NCBI RefSeq assembly: GCF_028287845.1
Contig: NZ_JAQBOW010000132.1
Coordinates: 1 to 49,701 of the forward strand
Source: Mucilaginibacter sp.
Lineage (GTDB): Bacteria > Bacteroidota > Bacteroidia > Sphingobacteriales > Sphingobacteriaceae
Direction: 5' to 3'
DNA: 49,701 bases
Shown here piece by piece: positions 16,575-27,796 of the stretch (positions are counted from its first letter, which is position 1; every line of letters starts with the position of its first letter). The notes under the pieces were generated by a model, which saw nothing but the letters and a program-made list of their open reading frames with translations, had not been told where the DNA came from and did not search any database. The translations under genes were made by a program, and so were the position numbers.

Positions 16575-17897
16575 TTATTTTGCTTCAGCTAACTCTTCAT
16601 AGTAATCTAAGCCCAGGTGGGTTATCAAATCTTCGCCCATCATGTGGCGCAGTGTATTTTCTAACTTTATAAGTTGTTTAAAAATATCATTCTCTGCATG
16701 TAAGCCCGGTGCTGTTTGCGGTGATTTTAAATAGAATGATAACCACTCTTGCACACCACTCATGTTAGCACGTTTGGCCAAATCGCAAAATAAAGCCAGA
16801 TCCAGAGCTATAGGCGCTGCTAATATAGAATCGCGACACAAAAAGTTAATTTTGATTTGCATTTTGTAACCCAACCAGCCAAAAATATCAATGTTATCCC
16901 AGCTCTCTTTGTTATCGCCATGCGGAGGGTAGTAATTAATACGTATTTTATGGTAGATATTACCATAAAGTTCCGGATTATCTTCAGGCTTAAAAATATC
17001 TTCTAATACACCCAGTTTTGAAACTTCTTTAGTTTTAAAATTATCCGGATCATCTAATACTAAACCATCACGGTTACCTAAAATATTGTCAGAGAACCAT
17101 CCGTTAACACCTAATGCCCGTGCCGCAAGGCCAGGAGCTAATATGGTTTTCATTAAAGTTTGGCCGGTTTTAAAGTCTTTACCTGCAATAGGTGTTTCTG
17201 TTAACTTCGCCAGTTCTATCAAAGCCGGAATATCAACAGTTAAATTTGGAGCGCCATTAGCAAAAGGTATACCTTGTTTTAAAGCAGCATATGCATAGAT
17301 CATACTTGGCGATATCAGCTTATTATCGTCTTTAAGACCTTGCTCGAATTTTTCGAGTGTGCTGTGAACATCAGAAGCCTCATAGTAGATCTCGGTTGAA
17401 CCACACCAAACCAAAACTATCCTGTCGCAGCCTTTTGCTTCTTTAAAGTTTTGAATATCGGCTATAACTTGTTGTGCAAGCTCATAACGTGTGCCTTGTT
17501 TTACGTGGGTACCTATAAGGTTTTTTGCATAATTTTTATCAAAGGCAGCCTTCATTGGTACAATTGCTTCCAACTCGGTTTTTATTTTTGACAACAATGC
17601 CGATTCAAGTACCGCTGCATTTGTTGCAGCTTCATAAACGTTATCTGAATATACATCCCATCCACCAAAAACAATATCATTTAAGTTTGCCAATGGAACA
17701 AAATCTTTAATTTTTGGACGACGGTTCTCTGTTCTTTTACCCAAACGGATAGTTCCCATTTGTGTAACAGAGCCAATTGGTTGTGATATGCCCTTTCTTA
17801 CCGCTTCAACACCGGCAATTAATGTGGTTGCTACTGCACCTAATCCCGGAATTAAAATACCCAGTTTGCCTTGAGCGGGTTTAATGTTTTTTTTCAT
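16575..17897 (-). CDS. Inositol-3-phosphate synthase (MIPS)
   Basis: 440 aa, the usual length of the bacterial form. It converts D-glucose 6-phosphate to inositol 3-phosphate using bound NAD. The dinucleotide-binding glycine motif IPGLGAVATT is at about 15-24. GGWDVYSDN (in the FGGWD context), NGAPN, GKDFKTGQT, NGWFSDNILGNRDG and KINFLCRDSILAAPIALDL match conserved MIPS blocks around NAD and the active-site lysines. The gene starts 29 bases after the stop of the SDR gene and its stop is 3 bases from the phosphatase start. It supplies the head group for the lipid pathway encoded around it. Confidence 0.95.
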   Translation of the reverse strand: MKKNIKPAQGKLGILIPGLGAVATTLIAGVEAVRKGISQPIGSVTQMGTIRLGKRTENRRPKIKDFVPLANLNDIVFGGWDVYSDNVYEAATNAAVLESALLSKIKTELEAIVPMKAAFDKNYAKNLIGTHVKQGTRYELAQQVIADIQNFKEAKGCDRIVLVWCGSTEIYYEASDVHSTLEKFEQGLKDDNKLISPSMIYAYAALKQGIPFANGAPNLTVDIPALIELAKLTETPIAGKDFKTGQTLMKTILAPGLAARALGVNGWFSDNILGNRDGLVLDDPDNFKTKEVSKLGVLEDIFKPEDNPELYGNIYHKIRINYYPPHGDNKESWDNIDIFGWLGYKMQIKINFLCRDSILAAPIALDLALFCDLAKRANMSGVQEWLSFYLKSPQTAPGLHAENDIFKQLIKLENTLRHMMGEDLITHLGLDYYEELAEAK

Positions 17898-17926
17898 TGT
17901 GTGAATTTATCTATTAATTTGTTATT

Positions 17927-18913
17927 CTAAAGCCATTCATTTTCTTTGTACCACTTAAGTGTTTCGTATAGGCCGTTTTCAAGCCCATATTGCGGATAAA
18001 AGCCCAGATCTTGTTTAGCCAACGCGATACTGCATGACCAATTAACCGCTGTAAGCTCGTTAAGTTTTTCAATATTTAAAATGGGAGCTTTGTTCCTCAA
18101 AGAACCTACTTTTTCTGATATCACAGCTATTAATTTTACAAAGTTTACCGAAAGATGAAACTTAATGGTTTTTATACTTAATATATTTTTTGCCATATGG
18201 CCCAATTCATACCTGTCATAAAAATTATCATCACATAAATTGTAAGTTTGCCCATTTCCACGATACAACGCCCTTATACTTGCCTTTGCCAGGTCTGCAA
18301 CGTATATAAAGCTTAATTTTTGTTGTGTTTTGCCAATGTAAGGTTCTATATGTTTTGTTAATTGCTTAAAAAATAAAAATATCCCAGTATCTCGCGGACC
18401 ATAAACGGCGGTTGGCCTTAATATAGTATAGTTTAAACCGACAATAGTTTTTAGTTTTCTTTCGGCCAATAGTTTGCTTTTGCCGTATGATGTGATGGGA
18501 TTGGGTTTTGTTTCTTCAGTTATAATACCAGTTAAAGTTTTAAGCGGTCCAACAGCAGCCAGACTGCTTATTAAAATAAACTTTTTAAAATTATCGCCCA
18601 ATTCAGCAGCCGCTTTTGCCAGATTAAGGGTGTATTCAGCATTTATTAACTCATATTCGGCTGCAGATGTTGCACGGGTAATACCCGCGGCATGTATTAT
18701 ATAATTGTATTGTTTTTCTTGTAATTCTTTTTTTAAAGCCGGTAGGTCAGCATAGTCTAAATAAGTATATTGAATATCAAGAACTTTTAAGTGATCTATC
18801 AAGCTGCTTTTTCGTATTGCTGCAAATACTTCTAAATTATTTTGCAATGCTTCAATGATCAGATGGTATCCAACAAAGCCGCTCGCCCCGGTTATTAAAA
18901 CCCTTTCTTTCAT
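17927..18913 (-). CDS. NAD(P)-dependent epimerase/SDR, candidate 3-ketoceramide reductase (CerR-like)
   Basis: 328 aa extended SDR. The cofactor motif GASGFVG is at 9-15 and the catalytic YGKSK at 143-147, with the partner Ser at 116-117 (LISSLAAVGP). The gene overlaps the preceding GNAT-fold gene by 4 bases, showing tight translational coupling. In Caulobacter, a protein of this class beside serine palmitoyltransferase reduces 3-ketoceramide to dihydroceramide. The same arrangement here supports that role, though sugar-nucleotide epimerase activity is the general default for such sequences. Confidence 0.8.
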   Translation of the reverse strand: MKERVLITGASGFVGYHLIIEALQNNLEVFAAIRKSSLIDHLKVLDIQYTYLDYADLPALKKELQEKQYNYIIHAAGITRATSAAEYELINAEYTLNLAKAAAELGDNFKKFILISSLAAVGPLKTLTGIITEETKPNPITSYGKSKLLAERKLKTIVGLNYTILRPTAVYGPRDTGIFLFFKQLTKHIEPYIGKTQQKLSFIYVADLAKASIRALYRGNGQTYNLCDDNFYDRYELGHMAKNILSIKTIKFHLSVNFVKLIAVISEKVGSLRNKAPILNIEKLNELTAVNWSCSIALAKQDLGFYPQYGLENGLYETLKWYKENEWL

Positions 18914-20028
18914 ATCGCCTTTTCGTAGATCCGGTATGTTTTGTAGGGGTTACCTTTAATAGCTTCGATTGCTTTATTTATCATCACGTTATTTTCCAAT
19001 GTCCATCCGGCGTCAGCTGTGGTATAACCTTTGCGTTTATATTCCTTAATAATAGTACCGTATAAACAGGCCTCTATACCCATTTTTCTGTAACCTTCAA
19101 TTACGCCAAGCGCGTATATTCTTATCCCGGTTATTTTGCTTTTGTTAAATAGTAGTTTAAATATGCCGGTAGGCAGTAAGCGCCCCTTTTTAATAGTTTT
19201 AAATATTTCATTATAATCGGGCAAGGCTATGCCGAAGCCTACAATTTTGCCTTCCTGCTCGGCAATTAAACAAAAATCGGGGTCAAGTATTAATTTAAGG
19301 TCTTTTGCCAGGTAATCAAATTCTTCATCGGTTAACGGCACAAACCCGGTATTTTTATCCCAGGCATTATTATATACTTCCCGTAGGTTAATGGTTTCCT
19401 GCTTAAAATTCTTCAGACTTACTTTGCGGATGATGATATTGCTTCTTTTTAAACGCTCCTGCAACGCATCTAATAACTTTACTGATTTATCATCATAAGC
19501 TTGCCCTTTCCAATTCCAGGCAATGAGGTCTATTTGTTTAGAAAATCCTAAGTTTTCAATCAGATCAGCGTAGTAAGGGGCATTATAGGTAAACATTAAA
19601 ACCGGCGGGCTATCAAATCCTTTAATTAATAATCCACAAGCTTCATTTGTAGAAAAATTTACCGGACCTATAAATTTTTCTGTTACACCTTTGTCTTTCA
19701 ACCAATCCGCAGCTACTTTAAAAAGCATTTTGGCTGTTTCCTGGTCATTTATACAATCAAAAAATCCAAAAAAACCATCATTGGTATGATTGTACTCGTT
19801 ATGGCTGTTATTTAATATAGCAGCAATACGGCCGACAATTTTATTGTCCTCATAAACTAAAAAGCCTTGAAGTACATTATGCTTATGGAAAGGATGTTTG
19901 GTTAACAGGTCCCGTTGTGCTATAAATAATTCAGGAACGTAGTTTGGGTCGTCTTTGTAAAGATCATGCGGAAAATCAATAAATGCTGTAAGTTCTTGTT
20001 TTGAATTTACGGGTATTATCTTTTTCAT
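18910..20028 (-). CDS. GNAT-fold acyltransferase, candidate bacterial ceramide synthase (bCerS-like)
   Basis: 372 aa, no membrane segment or signal. The N-terminal third is N-acyltransferase-like (FLVYEDNKIVGRIAAILN, FFGFFDCINDQETAKMLF), followed by KFIGPVNFSTNEACGLLIKGFDSPP, a block typical of this Bacteroidota family, and a second GNAT-like part (GKIVGFGIALPDYNEI, YRKMGIEACLYGTIIKEYKRKGY). Bacterial ceramide synthases are unrelated to eukaryotic ones and belong to acyltransferase-like families encoded next to serine palmitoyltransferase. Its place between that gene and the SDR fits N-acylation of 3-ketosphinganine. The assignment depends mainly on context. Confidence 0.75.
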   Translation of the reverse strand: MKKIIPVNSKQELTAFIDFPHDLYKDDPNYVPELFIAQRDLLTKHPFHKHNVLQGFLVYEDNKIVGRIAAILNNSHNEYNHTNDGFFGFFDCINDQETAKMLFKVAADWLKDKGVTEKFIGPVNFSTNEACGLLIKGFDSPPVLMFTYNAPYYADLIENLGFSKQIDLIAWNWKGQAYDDKSVKLLDALQERLKRSNIIIRKVSLKNFKQETINLREVYNNAWDKNTGFVPLTDEEFDYLAKDLKLILDPDFCLIAEQEGKIVGFGIALPDYNEIFKTIKKGRLLPTGIFKLLFNKSKITGIRIYALGVIEGYRKMGIEACLYGTIIKEYKRKGYTTADAGWTLENNVMINKAIEAIKGNPYKTYRIYEKAI

Positions 20029-20060
20029 GCAGATGATGGGAATTTTATAGGCGATATATA

Positions 20061-20095
20061 AAAAGTGCGGCTATTTATCAAACAGCCGCACTTTT
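20061..20095 (-). terminator. Terminator or attenuator between spt and the acyltransferase gene
   Basis: Perfect 12-bp stem (20061-20072 with 20084-20095, arms aaaagtgcggct and agccgcactttt) around an 11-base loop, followed on the minus strand by a short T run. It starts 13 bases after the spt stop and ends 32 bases before the next start codon, so part of the transcription may stop after spt. Confidence 0.7.
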
Positions 20096-20108
20096 AGATA
20101 ATTTTATA

Positions 20109-21673
<1,565 letters not shown>

Positions 21674-23002
21674 ATGAAAAAACTACATTTATTGTTAATA
21701 ATTAATTTAACATTAATTTTACCTACTATTCTTTTTGCCCAAACAGGCACAAATAGTATACCTAATGTTATCACTTTAAAACAAGGTGTAATTTTTGCAT
21801 TACGCAATCAACCGGTGGTTAGGCAGGCAGCTATTGATCAACAGATTAATGAAAGAGATATAAAGATAGGTTTAGCAGGTTGGTTGCCGCAGGTTAATTC
21901 GTCTGGTGTGTATGACCATTATTTTAAAGGCAGTCCGATTACTTCTACAACTCCGGGTGTAGTATCAAATATTGATGAGTATTCAAGCCTGGGTTTACAA
22001 GCCAGCCAGGTTATATATAATAATGATGTGTTACTGGCAGCAAAAACGGCAAATTACTCTCGTTTATATTATAAGCAAAACACGCTAAGCAGCCAGATAA
22101 ATGTAGTATCTGATGTTAGTAAAGCATTTTTTGATGTGTTACTGTCGCAAAAGCAATTAAATATTATTAATGAAGATATTGTAAGGCTGCAAAGAAGTTT
22201 AAAAGATGCTTATAATAGGTATCAGGCCGGTGTAGTTGATAAGATAGACTATAAGCAAGCTACTATAGCACTTAATAACGAGCTGGCTACCCGTAAACAA
22301 ACTGCCGAATCTATTAATAGTAAGATGGCATACCTGAAACAAATAATGGGTTTAAATCCGCAGGCTAAAATAACCTTAGTCTATGATTCTACGGGTTATG
22401 AAAAGGAAGCTTATATAGATACCAATCAAACCCTCAATGTAAATAACCGCATAGAATATCAGCAACTGCAAACCGAAAAGAATTTAAAGAATTTAAATGT
22501 TAACTATTACCGTTTAGGGTTTTTACCATCATTATCTGCCGTTGGCAGTTATAATCTGGTGTACTTAAACACCAGGTTCTCTGATCTGTATAATAATTCT
22601 TACCCAAGCGCTTATGCGGGTTTAAGCTTATCACTGCCTATATTCCAGGGAGGTAAACGTCTCCAAAATTTGAGTAAGGCCCGGTTACAGGTTGAACGTA
22701 CCGACCTTGATATAGTTAATTCACAAAATACTATTAATACAGAATACATACAGGCATTGGCAAGTTATAAGAGTAGTTATACGAACTGGCAAATACTAAA
22801 AGAAAACGTAGATCTGGCTACAGACGTATACAGAGTAGTGAGCTTACAATACCGGGAGGGTATTAAAACCTATCTGGATGTAATAGTAGCGCAATCAGAT
22901 CTGCGGACATCTGAGCTTAATTACTATAATTCGCTTTTTCAGTTATTATCAAGCAAAATTGATTTAAAAAAGGCATTAGGTATACTTAGTGTCGACCAGT
23001 AA
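21674..23002 (+). CDS. TolC-family outer-membrane efflux protein
   Basis: 442 aa from the ATG at 21674, which gives a normal signal peptide (MKKLHLLLIINLTLILPTIL, cleaved near FAQ); an in-frame start at 21641 would add 11 residues before it. Two OEP repeats are visible: VITLKQGVIFALRNQPVVRQA and later long amphipathic helices with YQAGVVDKIDYKQATIALNNE and YREGIKTYLDVIVAQSDLR, the paired YxxG motifs of TolC coiled coils. It forms the outer-membrane exit channel for the adaptor and RND pump encoded next. The adaptor gene begins 65 bases later. Confidence 0.92.
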   Translation: MKKLHLLLIINLTLILPTILFAQTGTNSIPNVITLKQGVIFALRNQPVVRQAAIDQQINERDIKIGLAGWLPQVNSSGVYDHYFKGSPITSTTPGVVSNIDEYSSLGLQASQVIYNNDVLLAAKTANYSRLYYKQNTLSSQINVVSDVSKAFFDVLLSQKQLNIINEDIVRLQRSLKDAYNRYQAGVVDKIDYKQATIALNNELATRKQTAESINSKMAYLKQIMGLNPQAKITLVYDSTGYEKEAYIDTNQTLNVNNRIEYQQLQTEKNLKNLNVNYYRLGFLPSLSAVGSYNLVYLNTRFSDLYNNSYPSAYAGLSLSLPIFQGGKRLQNLSKARLQVERTDLDIVNSQNTINTEYIQALASYKSSYTNWQILKENVDLATDVYRVVSLQYREGIKTYLDVIVAQSDLRTSELNYYNSLFQLLSSKIDLKKALGILSVDQ

Positions 23003-23067
23003 AATATAAACAACTACCTGCAGTAATGCAGTAAATAAAAACACCCGACAATTATTACATTCTACTA

Positions 23068-24210
23068 ATGAGAAAAAAGTATATATTTTGGTTAGCCCCT
23101 GTTGCAATGTTAGTATGGGCATCATGTAAAGATAATAAGGTAAAACAAGATGCTGTGTTACCGCCCATTCCTGTAAATATTGCCATGGCTGTAAATGCTG
23201 ATGCTGTTTATTATGACCAGTATCAGGGAACTGTTGTTTCACTAAATACGGTGGAGCTGCGCAGCCAGGTTTCCGGGTTTATAACCGGCATATTTTTTAA
23301 AGAAGGTGAGGTGGTGCAAAAAGGTAAGGCATTGTATGAAATTGACAGGCGCAAATTCCAGGATGCATTAACCCAGGCACAGGCAAATTTATATAGTGCA
23401 AATGCCAACTTAGATAAAGCTAAAAAAGATGTTGACCGCTATACTATGTTGTTGAAAAACGACGCGGTAGCACGCCAAACGGTTGATCAGGCAATTGCTA
23501 CTTTCGAAACAAGCAAAGGCCAGGTAGAAATTGCCAAAGCTGCTGTTTCATCAGCAAAAACAGATCTTTCTTATTCAATTATAGCCGCATCGGTTACCGG
23601 GCGTATCGGTATATCGCAGGTAAGATTAGGTTCGCAGGTTGTAGCAGGCTCAACATTGCTAAATACTGTATCGAGCGAGAATCCTATAGGTATTGATGTT
23701 GTTATTAACGAACAGGACATTAACAGGTTTTATAACCTGCAAAGAAGAAGTACTGATTCTACCTTTAAACTCCAATTATCTGACGGTGTGACCACTTATA
23801 ATAAACCAGGTAAAGTTTTAGCTATAGATAGGGGAGTGAATAACCAAACGGGTACTATAAAAGTACGCGTGCAGTTTCCTAATGATCAGGCTTTACTAAA
23901 AGATGGTATGAGTTGTGTTTTAAAAGTATTGAATAACGAATCCGGTAATCGTGTACAGATTCCTTACAAGGCAGTTTCTGAACAAATGGGCGAGTTCTTT
24001 GTGTTTTTATCGCAAGATACCATAGCAAAACAACAAAAGGTTAAGTTGGGTCAGCGTGTTGGAACCAACGTTGTAATACTGGATGGAATAAAAGCCGGGG
24101 ATAAAATAATTACCGAAGGTTTTCAACGCTTGCGCGATGGTGGTAAAATTACTTTAGGCATCCCTGCTCAAACGGCCCCGGCCGGACAGGCAAAGCAACA
24201 AGCAAAGTAA
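23068..24210 (+). CDS. RND efflux periplasmic adaptor (membrane fusion) lipoprotein
   Basis: 380 aa. A lipoprotein signal ends in LVWASC with Cys20. The barrel-sandwich half-motif VELRSQVSGFITGIFFKEGEVVQKG and its partner AASVTGRIGISQVRLGSQV enclose an alpha hairpin (about 95-160). A beta-barrel and membrane-proximal domain follow (GIKAGDKIITEGFQRLRDGGKI). It joins the RND pump to the TolC channel. The closest type is AcrA/MexA. A Gln/Ala-rich tail ends the protein. The pump gene starts 28 bases later. Confidence 0.93.
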   Translation: MRKKYIFWLAPVAMLVWASCKDNKVKQDAVLPPIPVNIAMAVNADAVYYDQYQGTVVSLNTVELRSQVSGFITGIFFKEGEVVQKGKALYEIDRRKFQDALTQAQANLYSANANLDKAKKDVDRYTMLLKNDAVARQTVDQAIATFETSKGQVEIAKAAVSSAKTDLSYSIIAASVTGRIGISQVRLGSQVVAGSTLLNTVSSENPIGIDVVINEQDINRFYNLQRRSTDSTFKLQLSDGVTTYNKPGKVLAIDRGVNNQTGTIKVRVQFPNDQALLKDGMSCVLKVLNNESGNRVQIPYKAVSEQMGEFFVFLSQDTIAKQQKVKLGQRVGTNVVILDGIKAGDKIITEGFQRLRDGGKITLGIPAQTAPAGQAKQQAK

Positions 24211-24238
24211 CCCGGGTTTTTTATAAAAAACAATAAGA

Positions 24239-27200
24239 ATGATCGCAGATACCTTTATACGAAGACCAGTTACAGCTATTGTTATATCATTAGTGATAGT
24301 TATAGTTGGTATAATATCTATTACCAGTCTGGCAATTGGCCAGTATCCTGAAATTACGCCACCCACAGTAAATATAACCGGCAACTATACAGGTGCTGAT
24401 GCATTAACGGTTGAACAAACGGTTGCAACGCCTATTGAGATCCAGGTAAATGGAACACCCGGCATGACTTATTTGCAAAGTAATAGTACCAGCAATGGTG
24501 CTTTAAGCATGACCGCTAATTTTGAGGTAGGTACAGATATTAATATAGCCGCGCTTGACGTTCAGAACCGGGTGGGTATTGCCACACCAACTTTACCGCA
24601 AGAAGTGCAGCGTTTGGGTTTAACCGTACGTAAACGTAACCCCAGTATTTTAATGCTGGTAGCTATATACTCGCCAAAGGGTACTCATAACGTACCATTT
24701 ACAGATAATTATACCAATATATTTGTACGAGATGCGCTTTTGCGTGCTAAGGGTGTGGGCGACGTATTTAGCCGTGCTGACGATTTTAGTATGCGTATCT
24801 GGCTTAAGCCAGATAAATTAGCCGCTTTAGGCATGAGTGCTGCTGATGTTACCGCTGCGTTGCAAGAGCAAAATGCACAGGTGGCAGCCGGCACTGTAGG
24901 TTCAACTCCGCAAGAGAAGGGCCAGCCGTTTGAGTATACTGTTCTTGTACAAGGCAGGCTATCCAAACCATCCGAATTTGAAAATATAATTGTACGTACA
25001 CAGCCCAATAGTGGTGCTGTAGTGCATTTAAAAGACGTTGCCCGTGTTGAACTAGGTAAGTTTAACTATGCAGGTAACTCGTATGTTGATGGTAGGCCGG
25101 CATCATACCTTTTAGTTTACCAGGCACCAAACAGTAACGCGCTGGAAACCGCGGACAATGTATACGCCACCATGAACGAGCTTAAAAAAGCTTTCCCGGT
25201 GGATATTGATTATTCGGTTCCGTTCGAGTCTGTAACGGTGGTTAAAGTATCAGTACATGAGGTTATTATAACGCTGTTAATTGCTTTGTTATTGGTAATT
25301 ATAGTAGTATACCTGTTTTTACAAAGCTGGCGCACAACGCTTATACCTGTATTGGCTATACCTGTTTCTATTATTGGAACTTTCATATTCTTTATACCGT
25401 TGCATTTTACCATTAATACGCTTACCTTGTTTGGTTTCGTGTTAGCCATTGGTATTGTAGTAGATGATGCCATTGTGGTGGTTGAGGCTGTACAGCATTA
25501 TATGGACGAAAAAGGCATGTCGCCAAAGGAAGCTACCGAAAATGCCATGCGGGATATATCAGCGCCGGTTATTGCCATAGCGCTCATCCTGGCTGCAGTA
25601 TTTGTGCCGGTTGGTTTTATACCGGGTATAGTAGGGCGGCTTTACCAACAGTTTGCTATAACTATTGCTATATCTGTACTAATATCTGCATTTGTGGCGC
25701 TTTCATTAACACCCGCACTATGTACGTTAATATTAAAACCACATAAGCTTGATAATAAGTCAAGGGGTATTGATAAATTCTTCTTTAAATTTAATAGCTG
25801 GTTTGAGCGTGTTACGGGCAAATATCGTAACGGTGTTCACCGGGGTATTAAAAACTCAAAATTTGTTATTGTAATACTGGTATGTATTGTAATAGGCACC
25901 ATATTGTTATTTAAAGGTAAGCCAAGCGGATTTATACCTACCGAGGATGAAGGACGTATCTATATTACTTATGACTTACCTGAAGCGTCATCAACAGAAA
26001 GAACTATAGCTGTTTTACATCAAATGATGAGTGTTCTTGACAGCATACCCGAAGTAGGGCATTATGCCGCATTAGGAGGATTGAATGTTGTGAGTTTTGC
26101 AACCAAATCAAACAGTGCCACCATATTTATGCAGCTTAAACCCTGGGATGAACGCGAAAAAACATCGCAGGAACTGGTAGGGGTGTTGACGGCTAAATTA
26201 GCAAGGTTTAAAGAAGCCAATGTGGTGGTAATTCCGCCGCCGGCTATACCCGGCTTAGGTAGTACGGCAGGTTTCTCTTTTATTTTAGAAGAAAAGCAAG
26301 CCGGGGGCGACATTAAAAACTTTGAAAACGTATTAAAGAACTTTATTGCCGAAGTAAATAAGCGCCCAGAAATTGGTAAAGCGTTTTCTTTCTTTACCGC
26401 ACGCACACCGGCTTACCAATTGGTTATAGACAGGGAAAAGGCAAAAAGATTAGGCGTGCAGTTATCTGATATAAATTCCGCGTTGCAAACTTACATGGGT
26501 AGTGCATATATAAATGACCTTACCCTATATGGCCGTACGTTCCGTGTGGTGGCCCAGGCTGATACAAACTACCGTACCAATATCCAAAATATAGGGCAGT
26601 ATTTTGTTCGTAACCAAGCAGGTACAATGGTGCCATTAAGCACTTTAACATCTTATAAGATGATTGAAAATGCACCGTTAATATCGCATTATAACTTATT
26701 TAGGGCAGCAGAAATTGATGGTAATCCTAAAGCCGGCTATAGTAGCGGCGACGCTTTAAACGCGTTGGAAGAAGTTGCGGCTAAAACCCTGCCGCAAGGT
26801 TATGGTTATGAGTTTTCAGGCTTAAGCCGTGAAGAGAAATTATCCGGATCAAAAACCGTTTACATTTTTGCTTTATCTATAGGATTTGTATTCCTGTTCC
26901 TGGCTGCCTTATATGAAAGCTGGTCTGTGCCATTCTCGGTATTGTTAGCAGTGCCGCTTGGGGCATTTGGGGCGATACTATTCTTAACCTTTAATAAGAG
27001 TTTGGATAATAACGTATATGCGCAAATAGGTTTAATAACGCTCATTGGCCTCGCTGCTAAAAATGCTATTCTGATAGTTGAGTTTGCCAAAGAACGTGTA
27101 GACAGAGGTATGGAATTGGAAAAAGCTACGCTGGAGGCTGTACGGCTGCGCTTACGGCCGATCATTATGACGTCAATGGCGTTTATATTGGGGGTGCTGC

Positions 27201-27409
27201 CGCTTGTTTTTGCATCGGGCGCAGGCGCGGTAGCACGTAAAACAATAGGATGGACCGTATTTGGAGGTATGCTTGCAGCAACGTCATTGGCTATTTTTAT
27301 AGTGCCTGTATTATTTTTCCTGATAACCCGTTTTGCTTATGGTAAAAATAAACTGGCAGAACTGGAAGCAAATTACAAGCCTGATCCCGAACATGACCCT
27401 CAGACATAA
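24239..27409 (+). CDS. RND multidrug efflux permease (HAE1 family, AcrB-like)
   Basis: 1056 aa, full length for the family. It starts with the typical MIADTFIRRPVTAIVIS membrane helix. The proton-relay aspartates of TM4 are Asp409-Asp410 (GIVVDDAIVVVEAV). Other family blocks are ALDVQNRVGIATPTLPQEVQ split over the porter domain, FIPTEDEG after TM7, and GLAAKNAILIVEFAKE in TM10 with the conserved Lys. It exports hydrophobic compounds by proton antiport through the adaptor and TolC protein encoded upstream. Substrates cannot be read from sequence. No repressor gene is adjacent. A strong terminator closes the operon. Confidence 0.95.
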   Translation: MIADTFIRRPVTAIVISLVIVIVGIISITSLAIGQYPEITPPTVNITGNYTGADALTVEQTVATPIEIQVNGTPGMTYLQSNSTSNGALSMTANFEVGTDINIAALDVQNRVGIATPTLPQEVQRLGLTVRKRNPSILMLVAIYSPKGTHNVPFTDNYTNIFVRDALLRAKGVGDVFSRADDFSMRIWLKPDKLAALGMSAADVTAALQEQNAQVAAGTVGSTPQEKGQPFEYTVLVQGRLSKPSEFENIIVRTQPNSGAVVHLKDVARVELGKFNYAGNSYVDGRPASYLLVYQAPNSNALETADNVYATMNELKKAFPVDIDYSVPFESVTVVKVSVHEVIITLLIALLLVIIVVYLFLQSWRTTLIPVLAIPVSIIGTFIFFIPLHFTINTLTLFGFVLAIGIVVDDAIVVVEAVQHYMDEKGMSPKEATENAMRDISAPVIAIALILAAVFVPVGFIPGIVGRLYQQFAITIAISVLISAFVALSLTPALCTLILKPHKLDNKSRGIDKFFFKFNSWFERVTGKYRNGVHRGIKNSKFVIVILVCIVIGTILLFKGKPSGFIPTEDEGRIYITYDLPEASSTERTIAVLHQMMSVLDSIPEVGHYAALGGLNVVSFATKSNSATIFMQLKPWDEREKTSQELVGVLTAKLARFKEANVVVIPPPAIPGLGSTAGFSFILEEKQAGGDIKNFENVLKNFIAEVNKRPEIGKAFSFFTARTPAYQLVIDREKAKRLGVQLSDINSALQTYMGSAYINDLTLYGRTFRVVAQADTNYRTNIQNIGQYFVRNQAGTMVPLSTLTSYKMIENAPLISHYNLFRAAEIDGNPKAGYSSGDALNALEEVAAKTLPQGYGYEFSGLSREEKLSGSKTVYIFALSIGFVFLFLAALYESWSVPFSVLLAVPLGAFGAILFLTFNKSLDNNVYAQIGLITLIGLAAKNAILIVEFAKERVDRGMELEKATLEAVRLRLRPIIMTSMAFILGVLPLVFASGAGAVARKTIGWTVFGGMLAATSLAIFIVPVLFFLITRFAYGKNKLAELEANYKPDPEHDPQT

Positions 27410-27410
27410 A

Positions 27411-27446
27411 CAAGAAAGCCTTTAGCAAAAACTAAAGGCTTTCTTG
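27411..27446 (+). terminator. Rho-independent terminator of the efflux operon
   Basis: Perfect 15-bp stem (27411-27425 with 27432-27446) and a 6-base loop caaaaa, followed by tttattt. It begins 2 bases after the stop codon at 27409. Confidence 0.9.
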
Positions 27447-27796
27447 TTTATTTGTCAAAATTATAGTTGTTTATGACTCAGGATTAATAGTGGTACAGTT
27501 ATTTTATTAAAAAAGGCAGTTTATAACATACATAATGCATGCTAAAAGAGCCAATATTAATTGGTTGAATAAAAAATCAAACAGAAATTAATTTATTATA
27601 AACTTTTTAAATTGTTAGTTATTTCTTAGCTGATTATCAGTTGTTAAGGTATTAACAATTGTTAATAACGGATAATGTAACTATAGGCGAATAACATGTT
27701 AAATAATTAAAGTTTTGGCACACTGGCAAAGTATTTGTTTAGGTGCTGATAATTAATAATTACATCTATTTACTTATTTACTAAAAGAACACAACA
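27447..27796. other. Long AT-rich leader region of the outer-membrane barrel gene
   Basis: 350 bases without a gene. It contains a perfect 16-base palindrome attaacaattgttaat at 27651-27666, which could be an operator or chance in AT-rich DNA. A TTTTGGCAC element near 27713 resembles half of a sigma-54 site but lacks the second half. No clear -7 box was found. Confidence 0.35.

Noticed and set aside
27713..27737. Sigma-54-like TTGGCAC element before the barrel gene
   Set aside because: The second half (TTGC) is missing at the required distance, and no sigma-54 activator gene is near.
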